Shown here: piece by piece, positions 61,141-64,000 of the stretch
Layout of the letters: each line of letters opens with the position of its first letter
Position numbering within the stretch: the stretch's first letter is position 1
Assembly (NCBI RefSeq): GCF_905475465.1
Contig: NC_062241.1
Span: 3,968,001-4,032,000 of the forward strand
DNA from: Pieris napi
Taxonomy: Eukaryota > Arthropoda > Insecta > Lepidoptera > Pieridae
Reading direction: 5' to 3'
Length of the DNA stretch: 64,000 nucleotides
Program-made: the position numbers and the translations under genes
Notes under the pieces: generated by a model
Seen by the model: only the letters and a program-made list of their open reading frames with translations
Told to the model about the DNA's origin: nothing
Database searches by the model: none

Positions 61141-62189
61141 TAGGCAAGAAGAAAATCGTTTGCGACTTATTGCTAATATTATTAAATAGATATTATTTAG
61201 TGATGTTGTATCTGTAGCTACAGTAAACAAGACAGTTTTGTGCATACAGTAAATGTCGAAACTTACATTTTTTAATTACTATAATAATTGTTAGTAATTT
61301 TTGTTTTGCTCTTTCTCTTCGACTTTTCTTTCGACTTCGGTGCCTGTCCATTACTACAGGCTGGCCGTCAGTCTCGTGAAACATTTCTTGTCCAGTGACA
61401 GATGCAGCAACTCTTCAATGGCAATACCCGTCAACTCACGTTACGAAGCCATGATTTTTTTCTAGCAATATTTTTATATTCTTACATATACATTTTTACA
61501 TTTTTGTAACAACTCGTGCGATGAAAAAAGTCAATCTCAAATGCAATATTATTAACTAATTAAACCTAAAGAATTTTATTTCATTGAAAATTGATTCCCG
61601 TGGAAAGAAGTCGGTAAATCCCGATAAAAAAACGTTAAAACTTAAATAACATCGCTGGCATATATTCAACATATTATATTTGTAAAATATCGCTACATCA
61701 ACTAACTTGAACCGTCCTTAAAAATTAATAAAGCGAAATTTCCAGCGTTGTTAAACATCTGCGCATCGCCTCAAACTACAGCCTTCGCACCGTACTACAT
61801 CTGTTATGATACCCTTATCGTCTTACATTTCAGATTTCGTGTACAATAATAATTTATTTTTCATAAATGTTTTTAAAAATATATCCATAGGTTTTAATTA
61901 TATTTTTAAATGAAATGTAATTTAATAGATTGTTTGCCTCCACATATCCTCCATATTTCATTCTCCATATTTTTTTTTCTCCATATTTTACTAGCTATTT
62001 GTAGCAGAAATCGAATAATAATTTCAAAGAAATACCTCACTCGCTAGCGTAGAACAAATTTAATAACAACTTGTAAAAGGTCAGAAATTCAAACAAAATG
62101 CCTCCCATAATAGCTTCGACATCAGCCCTAATATTCAAGATCGACAAACTGGAGGCCTTAATCATGAAAATGTATTTATGACCTAATTA

Positions 62190-62560
62190 AACCCCTGTCT
62201 AATGTCCAATACTGGGGAGACAGAGATAGTGCTATAGACCGTCCCAACGATAGAGCGGGATAGAAGACTCGTGATTAATGAGTGTTATATGGCTGGTTAA
62301 GTACCGTGTAATTTGCAAAACGACCCTTAATTACCGTGCTACTATCTCCGTCCTTATCGCGTAGATAAAGAAGAAATGGGAAGGAGAAGGATGAAGCGAC
62401 CCTCTGGGTTCGACTTTAAAGGTGTTTAATGAGGCATTATGATGTCGGTGGTGGAGATTAGGTCCACCGTCCACACGGTGGGATGTTGACCCGCTCTTTA
62501 TATTAAATGGCTTTCAGGAGACAAATAGCTTAGCGCTTGCAGATGTAAAATGTCTTTTAA
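62190..62560. promoter_or_regulatory. Candidate regulatory element upstream of exon 3
   Basis: About 370 bp of GC-richer, non-repetitive sequence with GTGATTAATGAG, CTTAATTACCG and GTTTAATGAGGC words. It belongs to no repeat family in the window. Inference only. Confidence 0.25.
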
Positions 62561-62794
62561 GTGTAGTCCTATTTGAGATTTACGAAATATTGCGTCGTAA
62601 TTCAGAATAGTTTGTTATTTCCTTTGTTTTATTAATAATTTGCTAATAATAAAACGCATTCCAAATACATCAAGAACAATGGAATTAAAAAATATAAAAG
62701 TAATCGTCGTCGTCCTTACCACACTTTATTGATATTTTTTTTAGTAAATCATTACAAGTAAAAATTGCTCTTTTTATTTAAAAAAAAATCATAT

Positions 62795-62825
62795 TAAGGC
62801 TCAGCGAAGTTCGCGGGGTAGCTAG
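62795..62825 (+). mobile_element. Helitron 3'-end fragment
   Basis: GCGAAGTTCGCGGGGTAGCTAG before T; a short terminal hairpin (GCGAAGTTCGC) precedes CTAG. Confidence 0.45.
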
Positions 62826-62849
62826 TTAATTACTTGCACTACCACCTTA

Positions 62850-63004
62850 ATAGGTTCTTTCTCCTATAGTAGCCTCAGATTGCATCCGTTTCTTTGATCA
62901 TTTTTATTTCATAGATAAGTAGGTGAACAGCCTTCATAGTAGCAGAAAGTCGATTGGTATGAATCGAACTTACGACCTCGGGGATGACAGTCCACTAGGC
63001 CATT
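62850..63004 (-). repeat. Degraded SINE abutting the exon 3 acceptor
   Basis: Minus orientation: CCTCAGATT tail side, AAGTAGGTGAACAGCCT, GAATCGAACTTACGACCTC (box B) and CCACTAGGCC (box A). It ends about 41 bp before the Nkx6 exon 3 start. Confidence 0.65.
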
Positions 63005-63045
63005 AGAAATATTATCACACATAATAACATGTATATTAATTTCAG

Positions 63046-63243
63046 GTGTGGTTTCAAAACAGAAGAACAAAATGGCGGAAAAAGCACGCGGCTGAAATGG
63101 CGACGGCTAAACGCAAACAAGAGGAGCTTGGGGACGAGTGTGACGAGCAAGAATCCCACGACGCGGACGGCTGTAGTGACGAAGACGACGCCAAACGACC
63201 GCGTCTCGACCTCCACATGCATCTGCCCCACCACCGGCAGTGA
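63046..63243 (+). CDS. HGTX (Nkx6): Nkx6 homeobox, coding exon 3 (recognition helix, acidic tail) to the TGA
   Basis: Third coding exon, residues 170-234 then TGA at 63241-63243. It opens with VWFQNRRTKWRKKH, the third (DNA-reading) helix, with Trp48, Gln50 and Asn51 at residues 171, 173 and 174. Next comes AAEMATAKRKQEE, shared with Nkx6.1/6.2, then an acidic stretch (about residues 199-217) and a basic KRPRL. The acceptor TTAATTTCAG is good and the phase matches exon 2. After the TGA the same frame continues 77 codons to a TAA, described separately. Two other frames are also open over this GC-richer exon, but only this one carries the family signature. Confidence 0.95.
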   Translation: MWFQNRRTKWRKKHAAEMATAKRKQEELGDECDEQESHDADGCSDEDDAKRPRLDLHMHLPHHRQ

Positions 63244-63477
63244 TCGCCCCAAGGCGCGGAAGCTTTGCCCCCCCGCGCCTACCAAACTGACTTCAGAGAC
63301 AACAGTGCAAGTGTTCACGAATACTATTACAATTACGATTACAAAGAAGTGGAGGCGCCCTGTGATCTTTCTAATTACGATAGAGGCCGCTATGAAAAGG
63401 GGCAAAAAAGTGACACAGTGGACAGTGATGTTAACGAATCGGATGAGCCCATTAATTTTGCGTATTATCACTTTTAA
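63244..63477 (+). CDS. HGTX (Nkx6): Putative stop-codon readthrough extension of Nkx6 (77 codons)
   Basis: Continuation of the exon 3 frame directly after the TGA: 77 sense codons and TAA at 63475-63477. The translation is hydrophilic, rich in Tyr, Asp, Glu and Asn, with a tyrosine cluster (EYYYNYDYKE) and the C-terminus PINFAYYHF. Codons such as GAC, TAC, AAT, GAA and GAT look coding, and the DNA becomes AT-rich straight after the TAA, as at a real coding end. Readthrough would give residues 236-312 of a 312-residue protein. Abundant programmed readthrough at leaky TGA codons is established in Drosophila and mosquitoes; its use here is inference. I see no convincing splice pair that would remove the TGA. 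Alternatives are an assembly error, a strain-specific nonsense change, or a recently lost C-terminus. Caution: another plus frame and a minus frame are open over the same stretch, so openness alone proves little. Confidence 0.55.
   Translation, partial: SPQGAEALPPRAYQTDFRDNSASVHEYYYNYDYKEVEAPCDLSNYDRGRYEKGQKSDTVDSDVNESDEPINFAYYHF
63252..63280 (+). promoter_or_regulatory. Predicted RNA stem-loop 3' of the TGA
   Basis: GGCGCGG at 63253-63259 pairs perfectly with CCGCGCC at 63273-63279, and A63252 can pair with T63280. This makes an 8-bp stem with seven G-C pairs and a 13-nt loop. The stem starts after an 8-nt spacer behind the TGA. A spacer of this size is typical of RNA structures that stimulate UGA readthrough (for example headcase in Drosophila, and alphaviruses). 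A smaller CGCC/GGCG hairpin (63245-63248 with 63253-63256) would compete with it. Pairing is seen in the sequence; function is inferred. Confidence 0.5.
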
Positions 63478-63805
63478 ATGACCTTATTTCGTTGAATTAG
63501 TAACATTTGTCACGTATGTCTGTTAAGATTTGACTTTAAATCTAGACGTACTTCTGATCATTATTTGCTTCCTCTACGTATACATATGAGTTTGACAAAA
63601 TATTGAACGCATACCGTAAGGACTGCTAGAATCAATGTAACCTTTTGCACTAAATTTTTGATTGAAGAATGTGATTTCATTACATTTGTGTTGAGTAATT
63701 TATCAAATTCAGGGTAAACGTTACGTATACATTTTGCCCCATTTTCCCAAAAAATTGTTTCGTTACTGGTAGTTATTAACTTAAAACGCAATTATTGTAA
63801 ATAAA
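63478..63805 (+). other. HGTX (Nkx6): Nkx6 3'UTR
   Basis: AT-rich sequence after the TAA with no coding signature. An AATAAA at 63800-63805 followed by GT-rich sequence (GAATGTGATGTAAG) is the first good cleavage and polyadenylation signal. Longer 3'UTRs beyond this are possible. Confidence 0.5.
63800..63805 (+). terminator. Polyadenylation signal AATAAA
   Basis: Canonical hexamer about 325 bp after the TAA, with a GT-rich downstream element within 30 bp. Best candidate for Nkx6 mRNA 3' end formation. Confidence 0.45.
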
Positions 63806-64000
63806 TTAATATTAGGAATGTGATGTAAGTAATTTATTATAAATTTAAAATACTTTTATTTAGATGTATTGTAAAAGTAATGCGGTGCCAATTTAATATA
63901 AAACTAATCTTATTTTATGTAGCAAACTATGATCTAGAATATTACAGTATCTTTACCATGGCAAAACCATTAAAAATTTTAAAACAACCGATTTATTTAA
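63806..64000. other. AT-rich 3' flank
   Basis: Nothing recognised after the polyadenylation signal. Confidence 0.5.

Larger units (their letters stand above)
32078..63045 (+). other. HGTX (Nkx6): Nkx6 intron 2, splitting the homeobox
   Basis: GT...AG intron of 30,968 bp falling between homeodomain residues 46 and 47, a common intron position in homeobox genes. It is filled with Helitrons, LINE fragments (one with an intact partial reverse transcriptase), SINEs and unclassified repeats listed separately. I found no nested host gene. Unlisted stretches (32.1-35.6, 42.6-45.4, 54.3-58.6 and 60.2-62.1 kb) are mostly unique AT-rich DNA apart from the candidate regulatory islands noted. Confidence 0.85.

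Noticed and set aside
63241..63243. TGA read as selenocysteine
   Set aside because: No known selenoprotein relationship for Nkx6, and I saw no convincing SECIS-type structure in the downstream sequence. Plain readthrough is simpler.
62995..63471. 158-codon minus-strand frame over exon 3
   Set aside because: Antisense shadow of the homeobox exon; valine-rich runs come from the complement of acidic codons. No domain.
63029..63481. 150-codon open frame on the plus strand, offset from the Nkx6 frame
   Set aside because: It overlaps exon 3 and the extension, starts inside the intron before the acceptor, and its translation (Thr/Lys/Ile runs) resembles no protein. It is the +1 shadow of a GC-richer coding exon.

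Overview
The window is AT-rich insect DNA, almost certainly from a moth or butterfly. It carries many dispersed repeats of lepidopteran type: a tRNA-derived SINE with GGTTCGATCC box B and a CGCTACAACC tail, several non-LTR retrotransposon 3' ends, TC...CTAG Helitrons, and the first 35 codons of a piggyBac-type transposase. I recognise one host gene, an Nkx6-class NK homeobox gene (orthologue of vertebrate Nkx6.1/6.2 and Drosophila HGTX). It lies on the plus strand and spans about 44 kb.

Layout. Positions 1-18800 are 5' flank: a piggyBac remnant, a TTAA-bounded MITE, LINE/SINE debris and a G-quadruplex-prone tract. A GC-richer promoter/5'UTR zone follows at about 18830-19323. Exon 1 (19324-19633) encodes the N-terminus with an eh1/TN-like repressor motif. 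Intron 1 (12.2 kb) leads to exon 2 (31881-32077), which holds homeodomain residues 1-46. Intron 2 (31 kb) holds many transposable elements, including a LINE with an intact C-terminal half of its reverse transcriptase, and a few GC-richer islands that may be regulatory. Exon 3 (63046-63243) encodes homeodomain residues 47-60 and an acidic tail up to a TGA. The spliced frame is continuous (phases 1 and 0) and gives 234 residues to that TGA.

The most interesting observation is what follows the TGA. The same frame stays open for another 77 codons, is protein-like (Tyr/Asp/Glu rich) and ends at a TAA exactly where the DNA turns AT-rich. A 7-8 bp, nearly all-GC stem-loop can form beginning 8 nt 3' of the TGA, which is the position of known readthrough-stimulating RNA structures. 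I infer that this Nkx6 gene may make a 234-residue protein and a 312-residue readthrough form. This is a prediction from sequence; an assembly error or a lineage-specific nonsense change are the main alternatives.

Secondary observations are several perfect or near-perfect short inverted repeats that look like template-switch mutations (one rewrote a SINE), a poly(A)-bearing retrocopy with a 14-bp target-site duplication, foldback elements nested in LINE fragments, a head-to-head Helitron pair, transposable elements close to both homeobox splice acceptors, and clusters of CGCCCT and AATCGA words in intron 2.
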